Positions 8,384-16,007 of a stretch of DNA of 52,463 bases are shown here, piece by piece (position 1 is the stretch's first letter; every line of letters begins with the position of its first letter). The notes below the pieces were generated by a model that was not told the DNA's origin, made no database searches, and saw nothing but the letters and a program-made list of their open reading frames with translations. The position numbers and the translations under genes were made by a program. The stretch covers positions 1-52,463 of the forward strand of contig JAUCGA010000034.1 of NCBI GenBank assembly GCA_030377865.1, read 5' to 3'. Origin of the DNA: Anaerolineales bacterium HSG25. GTDB taxonomy: Bacteria; Chloroflexota; Anaerolineae; 4572-78; J111.

Positions 8384-9196
8384 CTATTCGCCTATTCGCT
8401 CATTCGCCCACAAATCAGGCCGATTGGTGGTAATACCCTCAACTCCCAAAGCGACGAGTAGCCGCATAAGATAAGGGTTATCGGCCGTATATATCCATAC
8501 CGATTTACCTTGCCGACGTAGGCGATAGACCAGTGTTGGATCAAGTAAAATCATCGGCCAAGCAACATCAACGATTTTTGGTGGAGGTAGGTTGGTCAAG
8601 AATCCCTTTTCCCACCATATACTACCAGTTCTAATAGTTGGGGCGAGTTGACTCACTTCAGACAACCAAGCATGGTCAAACGAAATGATAATAACTCGTT
8701 CAGCCATGTCAAATGCATCAATAATTTGAATTAGGTTTCTGGCAAGATGACGGTATAGATGTGGGTCTTTGCCTTCGATAACGAGTGTAACATCAGGATG
8801 ATCTTGGAGGAGGGTGAAGACCTGTTCAAGCGAGGGGATTCGTTCGTCGCTGTAATCTGGTGAAAAATGACTTCCAATATCTAGTTTTTGCAGATCAGCC
8901 CAAGGCAATGAGCCGACAGCCCCCATGCCATTACTAGTACGATCCACCAGAATATCATGTATTACCAAAACCTGACCATCAGAGCTTTGCTGAACATCTA
9001 CTTCAATAAAACGAGCACCATGATTTATGCCGATTTTGATAGCACTTAGACTGTTTTCGGGCGCTAATCCAGCCGCACCGCGATGCCCAATCATAATGGG
9101 GTGAGTCTGTTTGGGACGTAATATAAGATGTAATATAATCCAACTACTAATTACAGTAATAAAAGTTAGAAACAGATAACGAATTAGTTTCATCAT
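8384..9196 (-). CDS. Glycerophosphodiester phosphodiesterase family protein, membrane-anchored
   Basis: GDPD enzymes hydrolyse glycerophosphodiesters to glycerol-3-phosphate and an alcohol. The motifs are IGHRGAAGLAPENSLSAI (catalytic His), ARFIEVDVQQSSDGQVLVIHD (metal-binding Glu/Asp and second His), LVIEGKD and a C-terminal WIYTADNP. A hydrophobic anchor (YLFLTFITVISSWIILHLIL) precedes the catalytic domain. The start is placed at the tandem ATGs 9196/9193, with AGGAGC upstream. The longer frame to 9310 adds 38 residues, part of which is encoded by a repeat remnant (9228-9252), so it is unlikely to be real protein. Length from the chosen start is 270 aa. Confidence 0.85.
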   Translation of the reverse strand: MMKLIRYLFLTFITVISSWIILHLILRPKQTHPIMIGHRGAAGLAPENSLSAIKIGINHGARFIEVDVQQSSDGQVLVIHDILVDRTSNGMGAVGSLPWADLQKLDIGSHFSPDYSDERIPSLEQVFTLLQDHPDVTLVIEGKDPHLYRHLARNLIQIIDAFDMAERVIIISFDHAWLSEVSQLAPTIRTGSIWWEKGFLTNLPPPKIVDVAWPMILLDPTLVYRLRRQGKSVWIYTADNPYLMRLLVALGVEGITTNRPDLWANERIGE

Positions 9197-9289
9197 GGCA
9201 TGTTTTACGCTCCTGTACTGAAATCCTATTTTCAACATCATCTTAACCACCACTACATTGTTAATTAAGTTGTACGTGGTTTTTTCAAA

Positions 9290-9326
9290 CACCTTCGAGG
9301 AGCTTCGCACCTCGAAGGAGAACGAC
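9290..9326. repeat. Hairpin CCTTCGAGG...CCTCGAAGG
   Basis: Inverted arms CACCTTCGAGG and CCTCGAAGGAG enclose AGCTTCGCA. A related hairpin is at 50728-50757, and a similar arm pair is at 35275-35306. Confidence 0.6.
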
Positions 9327-9516
9327 TCCGCGTCCTTGAAGGTCTAAATCACGCATTACTTATTTAACACTGTGCTACATTCCTGATCGTTGCGATTATG
9401 TAATCGCAACAGGTATTTGGCGGGTATATCCTCCTTCAAGGAGGCTTCACGCTACCCGCCTGTTATGGGTACACTTCTGTTTTTTACAAGTTAGTTCTGA
9501 AAACTACTTATTCAAT

Positions 9517-9654
9517 AGACCTGTTCGGCAATAACTTATCATCGCATAAAAACTCAAATTATGGGTCTGCGGAGTGCAAAAGCTTCTTGCTTTTGCATGT
9601 TTGTCTCCGGCAAAAGCAAGAAGCTTTTGCACTCCTTTATTCCCGAACAACTCT
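9517..9654. repeat. 138-bp 'GTTCGG' element, copy B, nested in another repeat
   Basis: The element has the same ends and arms as copy A. It is flanked by AAT at 9514-9516 and 9655-9657. The flanks join to ATTCAATGAACTTGC, which matches the end of the 91-bp 'AAACCCGATTTC' element. This copy therefore inserted into an older member of that family (~9503-9735). Confidence 0.85.
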
Positions 9655-9735
9655 AATGAACTTGCTAGAAAGAGCGTCAGAAACCCGATTTCTTTGAGAA
9701 ATCGGGTTTCTGGGACGGTTTTACTGAATTTTTAC
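9655..9735. repeat. 'AAACCCGATTTC' 91-bp-family element, split by copy B
   Basis: The right-hand remainder contains the hairpin CAGAAACCCGATTTC/GAAATCGGGTTTCTG and the end ACTGAATTTTTAC. The first ~14 bp lie left of the inserted element, near 9503-9516. No target duplication is recognisable for this older copy. Confidence 0.75.
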
Positions 9736-9761
9736 TTTTTAAGGTCTTTCGATGTCATAAT

Positions 9762-10886
9762 TTAACGTGATTCAATATTGTTAACCCCACCCATCGCATT
9801 AACCTTGAGCGTCCATTTACTACCAACCTTGCACTGTTTGAACAGTTGTTGGTCGTCGGTATTGAAGGTTTTGGCTCCTTCACTCGTTTTAAAATTGACG
9901 TTGTAGTTGGCCTCACGATTACCTTCTCGTTGTTTAGAACGTAGGCTAATTTTCGGCCATTTGGGGTTTAAGTCGGTTCCGGTTAATAAAGCCTTATCTA
10001 TGGTTGTCCATTTTAACTCTGATATTTCGTATTCACACCAACTATCATAGACCTCATATTTACAATCCTGCACCACTTCACCATATCCACTCCCTTTGTC
10101 CTTGGTGTAGGCAGTGCCACACACCTCCTTATAATCACCAGAACTAGGTTTGCTGTCTTGGGTAGTCCGAACTTTATTGGCGCAACTCAGTATATTAGCT
10201 TTACTAGAAACGCTGTCCTCCCAATCGGAATCTTTTCGGTCGACTAAACGCTCCTCTTCTATTGTGATTTGCATCTCCCAGCCGACAGTTTGTACAGTTC
10301 CGGGCAGGTCGGTTGTACGAATAAATAAGAAGTAGACCATTACCATGCAAACACAGGCCACGACACCTAAACCAGCTAGGCCAACGCCTCCAGCAAGCAT
10401 GCCAAGCGGAGATGAGCTTGATTTTTGGGCATGCTTTGCTTTTAGTGCATCTGTATCAGGTTTTGGTTCGGGGGTAATTCCGAGGGGGGCACCGCATTGA
10501 ACACATTTACTGGCATTGGCCTTATTTTCGGTGTCGCAGGCGGTACAGACGATTATCGCATCAGGATCAGGATTGTATGCCCCTAACACTTGACCTGATT
10601 GTCGTTTTTCGCCCTGCGTTAAATCACCACCGCATTGAGTACAGGCCGTTGCTCCAGCTAAGTTGCGAGTGCCGCAATAAAAACAGTGGATGTCTGCTCC
10701 TTTTTTGGCCTCGACTATTTTTGCTTCATCGGTGATAATCTCTGCTTGGGTGTCCTGAATAAACTCTACATCATCCGGTTGAGGATCACCACAACTTTGA
10801 CATGTTTTCTGAGTACCACGATTTTTGGTCTCACAATTGGGGCAAACCCAAATTAGTTCAACATAGCCGCTTGATTTCTGAGCCAT
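9762..10886 (-). CDS. Membrane protein with three N-terminal Cys4 zinc ribbons
   Basis: The start is placed at the ATG encoding MAQKSSGY (10886); the upstream TTG at 10892 adds two residues. Three treble-clef/zinc-ribbon units are visible: CPNC...CQSC, CFYC...CTQC and CTAC...CVQC. A Lys/Ser-rich linker follows, then one transmembrane helix (GLGVVACVCMVMVYFLFI), then a ~180-residue C-terminal domain rich in Asp, Lys and Tyr. That domain carries six further Cys and would lie outside if the ribbons are cytosolic. Zinc-ribbon membrane proteins of this shape are widespread and their role is unknown. No function is assigned. It is separated from the mre genes by an ~80-bp gap. Confidence 0.75.
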   Translation of the reverse strand: MAQKSSGYVELIWVCPNCETKNRGTQKTCQSCGDPQPDDVEFIQDTQAEIITDEAKIVEAKKGADIHCFYCGTRNLAGATACTQCGGDLTQGEKRQSGQVLGAYNPDPDAIIVCTACDTENKANASKCVQCGAPLGITPEPKPDTDALKAKHAQKSSSSPLGMLAGGVGLAGLGVVACVCMVMVYFLFIRTTDLPGTVQTVGWEMQITIEEERLVDRKDSDWEDSVSSKANILSCANKVRTTQDSKPSSGDYKEVCGTAYTKDKGSGYGEVVQDCKYEVYDSWCEYEISELKWTTIDKALLTGTDLNPKWPKISLRSKQREGNREANYNVNFKTSEGAKTFNTDDQQLFKQCKVGSKWTLKVNAMGGVNNIESR

Positions 10887-10972
10887 TATCAAAATAGGCT
10901 ATTGGCACAAGAAGATTAGGGTTGACATTGGTTATCTATATTTCTAGTCCTAACCGTCGAATGTCAATAGAT

Positions 10973-11479
10973 TTACCATGTTAAAGCTTCTGAAGGGGTT
11001 AAAAGTCGATTGAATATATAAAGGGTAAAAAAAACGGGAACCATTACCGCCGTATTTAGGAGCGCGACAGGTAAGATAATGTTTGTTAATAAGGTATCCC
11101 ACGACATGGGGTGTCCGAGTTGAATCAGCAAAAAGGCGGCAAAGCCAATAAAAAAAACTGTTGCAGGTAGAATCAAGGCCGCGGGTAAAATCAGATTATT
11201 TGTGCCAAAAACACGATCATGAACCAAGTTAGTTAATAGAGCCGTTAGGCCAATACTCAAACTAAATATCCCAAATGACGCGCCAGAAAAGATGTCAAGC
11301 CCAATACCGGCAAAAATAGCGATAAATACACCTTCGTCAAGCCCTCGCAATATCACCCAACTGAGGGTAACAATAAGAACAAAATCGGGATGCACGAGAT
11401 CAACTTTGAGGTATGGAGAAATGGTAATTTGGACAAATAGGGCGATGGTGACAGTTAGGTATGGAAATAAAGCGTTAAT
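10973..11479 (-). CDS. mreD: Rod shape-determining protein MreD
   Basis: MreD is the integral membrane partner of MreC in the elongasome. The conventional start (GTG at 11395) gives only 140 aa and loses the first membrane helix. The frame stays open upstream and encodes INALFPYLTVTIALFVQ then ITISPYLKVDLVHPDFVLIV, which is the expected MreD N-terminus before the conserved PDF/LVLIV...LRG segment. No ATG, GTG or TTG exists upstream. The best candidate is ATT at 11479-11477, overlapping the mreC stop, with AGGA just upstream. This gives 168 aa, the usual family length. About five to six hydrophobic helices are present. It is the last gene of the mreBCD operon. Confidence 0.85.
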   Translation of the reverse strand: MNALFPYLTVTIALFVQITISPYLKVDLVHPDFVLIVTLSWVILRGLDEGVFIAIFAGIGLDIFSGASFGIFSLSIGLTALLTNLVHDRVFGTNNLILPAALILPATVFFIGFAAFLLIQLGHPMSWDTLLTNIILPVALLNTAVMVPVFFTLYIFNRLLTPSEALTW

Positions 11480-12356
11480 TGTCGTCCTCGCGTTGGTTTA
11501 GTAGCTCGGCCTCAAAATCAATCGGTTCAAAGGAGGTAATCATTAATAATGTTTCGAGTTTACCAAAATCAACAGTGGGGCGGACACGGGCTGTTTGAAA
11601 CAGGTCTTGGTCGCGTTGTAATACTTCTGTTACTTGTCCAATAACCAATTTATTAGGAAAATTTCCGCCTAAACCCGAGCTTAGTACAATATCACCGGGG
11701 CTGATGGTGTCGCCTTGGGGAATACGATCCATAATGAGAGTTCCGTCGATATTGCCTCGGACTACACCGGTGGCACGGCTATTTTGGGTAATAGCGTTGA
11801 TGGCGCTGGCTGGGTCAATCAGCATGAGGACTTGAGCCGAGTTTGGTCCGACCGCGACCACTCGTCCGACCAAACCTCGATCGGTGATAACTGGCATGTT
11901 TCGGGCGATTCCGTCACGCGCCCCAACATCAACATAGACAAAATAAAGTAGGTTTGTTGGATCAACTCCGATACTACGTCCGATGACGGTGGATGGTTGA
12001 TAGTTCGTTTGGGGATTACTACGGGTGTAGTTGAGGAGTTGGCGTAACTGTTCATTTTCTCGTTCTATCTCGCGAAGACGAACATTTTCTACGACCAACG
12101 TATTATTTACAGTTTCTAGCTCTGTAACCCGATTTTGTAGGACAACAACATCGGTGGGCAAGGTGGTTTGCCCCACAAGGTCTTCTACCGTTAGGGTGAT
12201 ACTTTGTTGTATAGGCGATATTGCACTTTGCAAATTAGTACGAAACGAGGTTAGGTAGCCAAGTTGGTCTAACACAAAGCCCAATAAAACAAGCGCTATA
12301 AAAAATCCGAGGTATAGTGACCTATTCAATACAAATAAACGAGTAAGAATTAGCAA
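11475..12356 (-). CDS. mreC: Rod shape-determining protein MreC
   Basis: This 293-aa bitopic membrane protein has an N-terminal helix (LYLGFFIALVLLGFVLDQLG) and a coiled coil at ~75-115 (VVLQNRVTELETVNNTLVVE onward). The MreC beta-barrel domains follow, with GVDPTNLLYFVYVDVGARDG and PQGDTISPGDIVLSSGLGG. MreC scaffolds PBP2/RodA and links them to MreB. The start is a TTG at 12356 without an obvious ribosome-binding site; no ATG lies upstream in frame. It is 82 nt downstream of mreB and overlaps the proposed mreD start. Confidence 0.93.
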   Translation of the reverse strand: MLILTRLFVLNRSLYLGFFIALVLLGFVLDQLGYLTSFRTNLQSAISPIQQSITLTVEDLVGQTTLPTDVVVLQNRVTELETVNNTLVVENVRLREIERENEQLRQLLNYTRSNPQTNYQPSTVIGRSIGVDPTNLLYFVYVDVGARDGIARNMPVITDRGLVGRVVAVGPNSAQVLMLIDPASAINAITQNSRATGVVRGNIDGTLIMDRIPQGDTISPGDIVLSSGLGGNFPNKLVIGQVTEVLQRDQDLFQTARVRPTVDFGKLETLLMITSFEPIDFEAELLNQREDDN

Positions 12357-12438
12357 AAAAGGCTGTTGAGTATGGGGTTACGTTAGTTGTGCAGGTTTCA
12401 CCCATCTATAAACTTGAGCCTTGTTTTTCACTAGCTCC

Positions 12439-13506
12439 TTACCTGTAGTTATCTCTGTTATTTATCGATTCTAAGACTGCGGCGTATTTGTCATAACTTT
12501 CTAATACCTGTCCGGCTCCACGAGCAACACAGGTTAGGGGGTCGTCGGCAATATAAACCCGTACCTTGGTTTCCTCAGAAAGTCGCTCGGCCAATCCCTG
12601 TAGTAATCCGCCACCACCGGCTAAGACGATGCCATTTTCCATCAGGTCGGCAATCAGTTCTGGAGGTGTTTCGTCAAGCGCGTCGCGAATTGAATCAATA
12701 ATGACCTGTACCGCATCAGCAAGGGCTTCACGAACTTCAACACTAGAGACTTCGACGGAATCGGGTAAACCTGTAATTAAGTTCCGACCGCGTAACGTGA
12801 CGGTTTGTTCTTCGGGAAGAGGATAAGCCGAGCCAATGGTGATTTTAGCTCGCTCGGCCATTCGTTGACCAATGAGTAAATTGTACTTTTGTCGGGCGTA
12901 ATTGATAATTGCTTCGTCCATCTCATCACCAGCTACACGTAAAGAGCGACTGACAACAATACCCCCCCGTGAAAAGAGAGCCACCTCTGTCGTTCCTCCA
13001 CCAATATCAACAATCATGCTTCCCAACGGTTCAGTAATTGGTAACCCTGCCCCAATCGCCGCGGCCATCGGTTCTTCTATAACGAGAGCTTCTCTGGCTC
13101 GAGCATTTCGAGCCGCGTCATAAACAGCACGTTTTTCAACCTCAGTTACACCACTCGGAATTCCAATCACTACCCTTGGGGCATAAAACGGGGTTGGGAT
13201 GAGTGTTTGCTCGTGTACTTTTTTTATAAAGTAACGTAACATCGCCTCGGTTTGTTCAAACTCAGAGATAACGCCATCCCGCAGAGGACGCACGACAATA
13301 ATATTGGACGGTGCTCGCCCAACCAACTCTTTGGCATCAACGCCAATAGCCAACGGCCTTTTATCTTTTTTCTTTATTGCTACTACAGACGGTTCATTAA
13401 TAACAATACCTTTCCCTTTAATGTAAACCAGCGTGTTTGCGGTTCCTAAATCAATACCTATATCTAAGGAAAATAGTCCAAGTAGCCAATCTAATGGGCC
13501 TGCCAC
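12439..13506 (-). CDS. mreB: Rod shape-determining protein MreB (actin homologue)
   Basis: The 355-aa protein has the actin-fold ATPase motifs: phosphate-1 IGIDLGTANTLVY, connect-1, phosphate-2 IVDIGGGTTEVALF and adenosine IVLAGGGGLLQGL. It forms membrane-associated filaments that guide lateral wall synthesis and implies a rod or filament-shaped cell. The GTG start at 13506 follows GAAGGAG at a rather long distance of ~13 nt. It is the first gene of mreBCD. A ~125-bp palindromic element lies immediately upstream (13551-13677), so the operon promoter must be inside or beyond it. Confidence 0.95.
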   Translation of the reverse strand: MAGPLDWLLGLFSLDIGIDLGTANTLVYIKGKGIVINEPSVVAIKKKDKRPLAIGVDAKELVGRAPSNIIVVRPLRDGVISEFEQTEAMLRYFIKKVHEQTLIPTPFYAPRVVIGIPSGVTEVEKRAVYDAARNARAREALVIEEPMAAAIGAGLPITEPLGSMIVDIGGGTTEVALFSRGGIVVSRSLRVAGDEMDEAIINYARQKYNLLIGQRMAERAKITIGSAYPLPEEQTVTLRGRNLITGLPDSVEVSSVEVREALADAVQVIIDSIRDALDETPPELIADLMENGIVLAGGGGLLQGLAERLSEETKVRVYIADDPLTCVARGAGQVLESYDKYAAVLESINNRDNYR

Positions 13507-13550
13507 GTTATATACGTTACTCCTTCAAAATAATCTGTTACTATATATCG

Positions 13551-13677
13551 GTAAGGGGCTGTTCAGTTCTAATCTATATGGGCATAATTGTGACGCTACA
13601 AGCGTCGCCTACAGTGATTTTGTCAGACATGAGGCCGTGGAGGTCACGCTTGTAGCGTGACGAACATGGAGAACTAA
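13551..13677. repeat. ~125-bp palindromic element 'GGCTGTTCAATTCT', copy 2
   Basis: Core hairpin TGACGCTACAAGCGTCGCC / GGTCACGCTTGTAGCGTGACG. It is more diverged than copies 1 (6998-7122) and 3 (51675-51808). It lies between mreB and the next operon's terminator; the rest of that gap holds no gene. Confidence 0.75.
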
Positions 13678-13776
13678 TATCAGTAATCAACCGATGGATT
13701 ATACCACAACCATCTAAGGGGACAAGATGCCTTTGCTTAGACGATGGTTACATTGTAACTGAGTATCGTCAAATAC

Positions 13777-13803
13777 AAAAAAAGCACCATGAACGGTGCT
13801 TTT
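13777..13803 (-). terminator. Rho-independent terminator of the cyclase-tilS-regulator operon
   Basis: On the minus strand a stem AGCACC/GGTGCT with a 6-nt loop is followed by seven T residues. It lies 18 nt beyond the stop of the OmpR-like gene. Confidence 0.85.
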
Positions 13804-13820
13804 TGCTAAGGTCGGTTTTC

Positions 13821-14513
13821 TTATCGGTTCGCCAAGGCTCGTAATCGTTTGGTGATAAAGATATAACCTTCGCCACGAACTGTTTTTAGGTAGGTTGGCC
13901 TACTCGGATTATCCTCTATTTTTTTACGTAACCAACGAATATGAACGTCAAGAGTACGAGTATCTCCCATATAATCTGTTTCCCACACTTGTTGCATAAT
14001 CTCTTTGCGAGTTAAAATTTGGTCACGCTGGTCAATCAACATCCGCAGGAGTTTATACTCCTTGGGAGTTAACGTATGTCGAGTTTGATTGTGCAATACC
14101 TGACCTTTTTTAGAATCAATAATGAGGGTAGGCAAACGAGTAAACCGGTTGCTTTGTTTAGATGTAGCTCGAATGATACCGCTCACCAGTTGTTGGGGGT
14201 CTTTAGGTGGAACCCAGACAATACCCCGCTTAAATTTAGCCGCAACCTCAGACTTATCGCCGACTGCAACAGTCGGCAGGTCAAGGCCAAGCTGGCGGAT
14301 TGGTTTATAAAAATCAGCCAAACTAAGCCGATTATCGGTCAAATTAAAAATAACAACATCGGGCCAGCGAGTTTTCATGGTATCTATGACTATCCCCGGT
14401 GAATCGGCGACAAAGATTTTATGTATATCGGTATTGAATGTCGAAACTAACGATTCCGTTTTGTCACGATATTTAGGTTCTACAATCAATAAGACGTATG
14501 ATGTATTAGTCAT
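13821..14513 (-). CDS. OmpR/PhoB-type winged-helix regulator with a degenerate receiver domain
   Basis: The C-terminal half (~130-225) is a clear OmpR/PhoB DNA-binding domain: HTLTPKEYKLLRMLIDQRDQ, LTRKEIMQQVW, RTLDVHIRWLRKKIEDNP and TVRGEGYIF. The N-terminal ~115 residues have the length and spacing of a receiver but lack its active site. The acidic pair is LIVEPKYRD instead of VVDDD/E. The phosphoacceptor position reads VVIFNLTD, with Asn (~57) for Asp. The conserved Lys loop reads VWVPPKD. It should therefore act without phosphorylation or respond to another signal. It is the last gene of a minus operon behind tilS (42-nt gap), and no histidine kinase is nearby. Confidence 0.88.
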   Translation of the reverse strand: MTNTSYVLLIVEPKYRDKTESLVSTFNTDIHKIFVADSPGIVIDTMKTRWPDVVIFNLTDNRLSLADFYKPIRQLGLDLPTVAVGDKSEVAAKFKRGIVWVPPKDPQQLVSGIIRATSKQSNRFTRLPTLIIDSKKGQVLHNQTRHTLTPKEYKLLRMLIDQRDQILTRKEIMQQVWETDYMGDTRTLDVHIRWLRKKIEDNPSRPTYLKTVRGEGYIFITKRLRALANR

Positions 14514-14555
14514 TAACTTAATTCTCTCTCAATCTAAATGTCGTCCTGTAAAAAA

Positions 14556-16007
14556 TTAGGTGCGGATAAATTTCAAATGGGTTAACTGTTTGGTTTTACT
14601 TGTTACGGCTACCCGCTCGGCTAACCGATAACCACATATCCATAATATCTGCTTATTGGCTACGAGAAGAGGCACATAATCTCGTTGTGAAGTTGGAATT
14701 TTCACATTAGCCATAAATGTTTTGATTTTTTGATGTCGCCCCTGTAACCCTAATGGTGAAAATTTATCGCCCGGTAGTCGTGACCGTAAAAAGGGTGTAC
14801 ATGTTAACGTATCGGTGTCGATGTAGGCTTCCCACCCAAAAACTCGCTTAATTTGTGCGATTGTAATATTTGAGGGAGTAACAGGTCGTGCGGTCAACTG
14901 CCAGCCTGTATCGCCAAGTACTGTAACTCCATTTAGGGTAATGGGGATAACTTGTCCCTTGTTGATATAGGGCATTTCTATATCGGGCGTTAAGGATGAG
15001 GTACTTACAACGATATCATCATAAGTAATAAACAACATCACCCCTTTGGGTAGAGTGGCTCTAGCCCCGGTCTTCCCCTGCTCGATGACAGTAATTGCCT
15101 GTTCTACATGCTTAAATCCAATATCTTTAACGCTCTGGGTCAACGTCCAAACCGCTCGCCGAATCACTCTCCGTTTTATTGCTAACGGCAAATTCGACCA
15201 TTCATCTCGACGAATAGTGAGGCTAAAGTCGGTCGATTTTGTGACCAGTTTGCTCCAGTACTGCTCAAAAATTTCATTCAGGCAATCAACCTCTGCTGTG
15301 ACAATGTGGCTCATTTGCCGAATATTCTTTTGAACAGTGGGGTTGTACCGTTTTAACTCAGGTAATAATCCATGCCGAATTTTATTCCGAAAAAAATTTG
15401 TGTCTTGGTTAGAGGCATCCTCTCTAGGGCTTAAGCCCTCATGAAGACAGTAATCGGCTATATCCTGCCGAGATGTTGTTAGCAAGGGACGAATGATATG
15501 ACAAGCAGAAAAATCATCTAGCCGAGTTTGTGGAAGCATGCCCCGTAAGCCCGATAGACCAGTTCCTCGGATGAGGTGCATCAATACTGTTTCGACTTGA
15601 TCATCAGCATGATGCCCTACCGCAATTTTTGAGGCGCTGACCTGTTTAGCCACACGACCAAAAAACTGATAACGCGTATAACGAGCCGCTTCTTCGATGG
15701 ACTGCTTATTTACAGTCGCAATCTCAGCAATATTATATCTGTCTACCACAGCCGCTAACTGCCATTGTGTTGCAATCTCTCTAACAAACTGTTCGTCTTC
15801 ATCTGACTCTGAGCCTCGTAGTTGATGGTTAAGATGGGCAACAATGAGTTTTAGTTTTAGAGGAAGCGTCGCTCGAATGGTCAACAATACATGGAGTAAA
15901 CATAATGAATCTGCTCCCCCCGAAACGCCAACTACAATCGTGTCAGATTTTGTTAAAAGGTTGTTATCTTGACAAAATTCAGTAATCTGTTGGATTACTG
16001 AACTCAT
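14556..16007 (-). CDS. tilS: tRNA(Ile)-lysidine synthetase TilS
   Basis: TilS converts C34 of tRNA-Ile(CAU) to lysidine with ATP and lysine, and is essential. The N-terminal PP-loop ATPase motif VVGVSGGADSLCLLHVL (~22-38) is intact. VAHLNHQLRGSESDEDEQFV and AVGHHADDQVETVLMHLIRGTG follow. The C-terminal TilS domain (FLRSRLPGDKFSPLGLQG) is present, giving the full-length form (483 aa). Its ATG overlaps the stop of the upstream cyclase gene in ATGA, implying translational coupling. Confidence 0.95.
   Translation of the reverse strand: MSSVIQQITEFCQDNNLLTKSDTIVVGVSGGADSLCLLHVLLTIRATLPLKLKLIVAHLNHQLRGSESDEDEQFVREIATQWQLAAVVDRYNIAEIATVNKQSIEEAARYTRYQFFGRVAKQVSASKIAVGHHADDQVETVLMHLIRGTGLSGLRGMLPQTRLDDFSACHIIRPLLTTSRQDIADYCLHEGLSPREDASNQDTNFFRNKIRHGLLPELKRYNPTVQKNIRQMSHIVTAEVDCLNEIFEQYWSKLVTKSTDFSLTIRRDEWSNLPLAIKRRVIRRAVWTLTQSVKDIGFKHVEQAITVIEQGKTGARATLPKGVMLFITYDDIVVSTSSLTPDIEMPYINKGQVIPITLNGVTVLGDTGWQLTARPVTPSNITIAQIKRVFGWEAYIDTDTLTCTPFLRSRLPGDKFSPLGLQGRHQKIKTFMANVKIPTSQRDYVPLLVANKQILWICGYRLAERVAVTSKTKQLTHLKFIRT

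Noticed and set aside
11292..13660. Plus-strand ORFs opposite mreB/mreC/mreD
   Set aside because: They are antisense shadows rich in Ser/Arg/Thr, a typical artefact opposite conserved genes.
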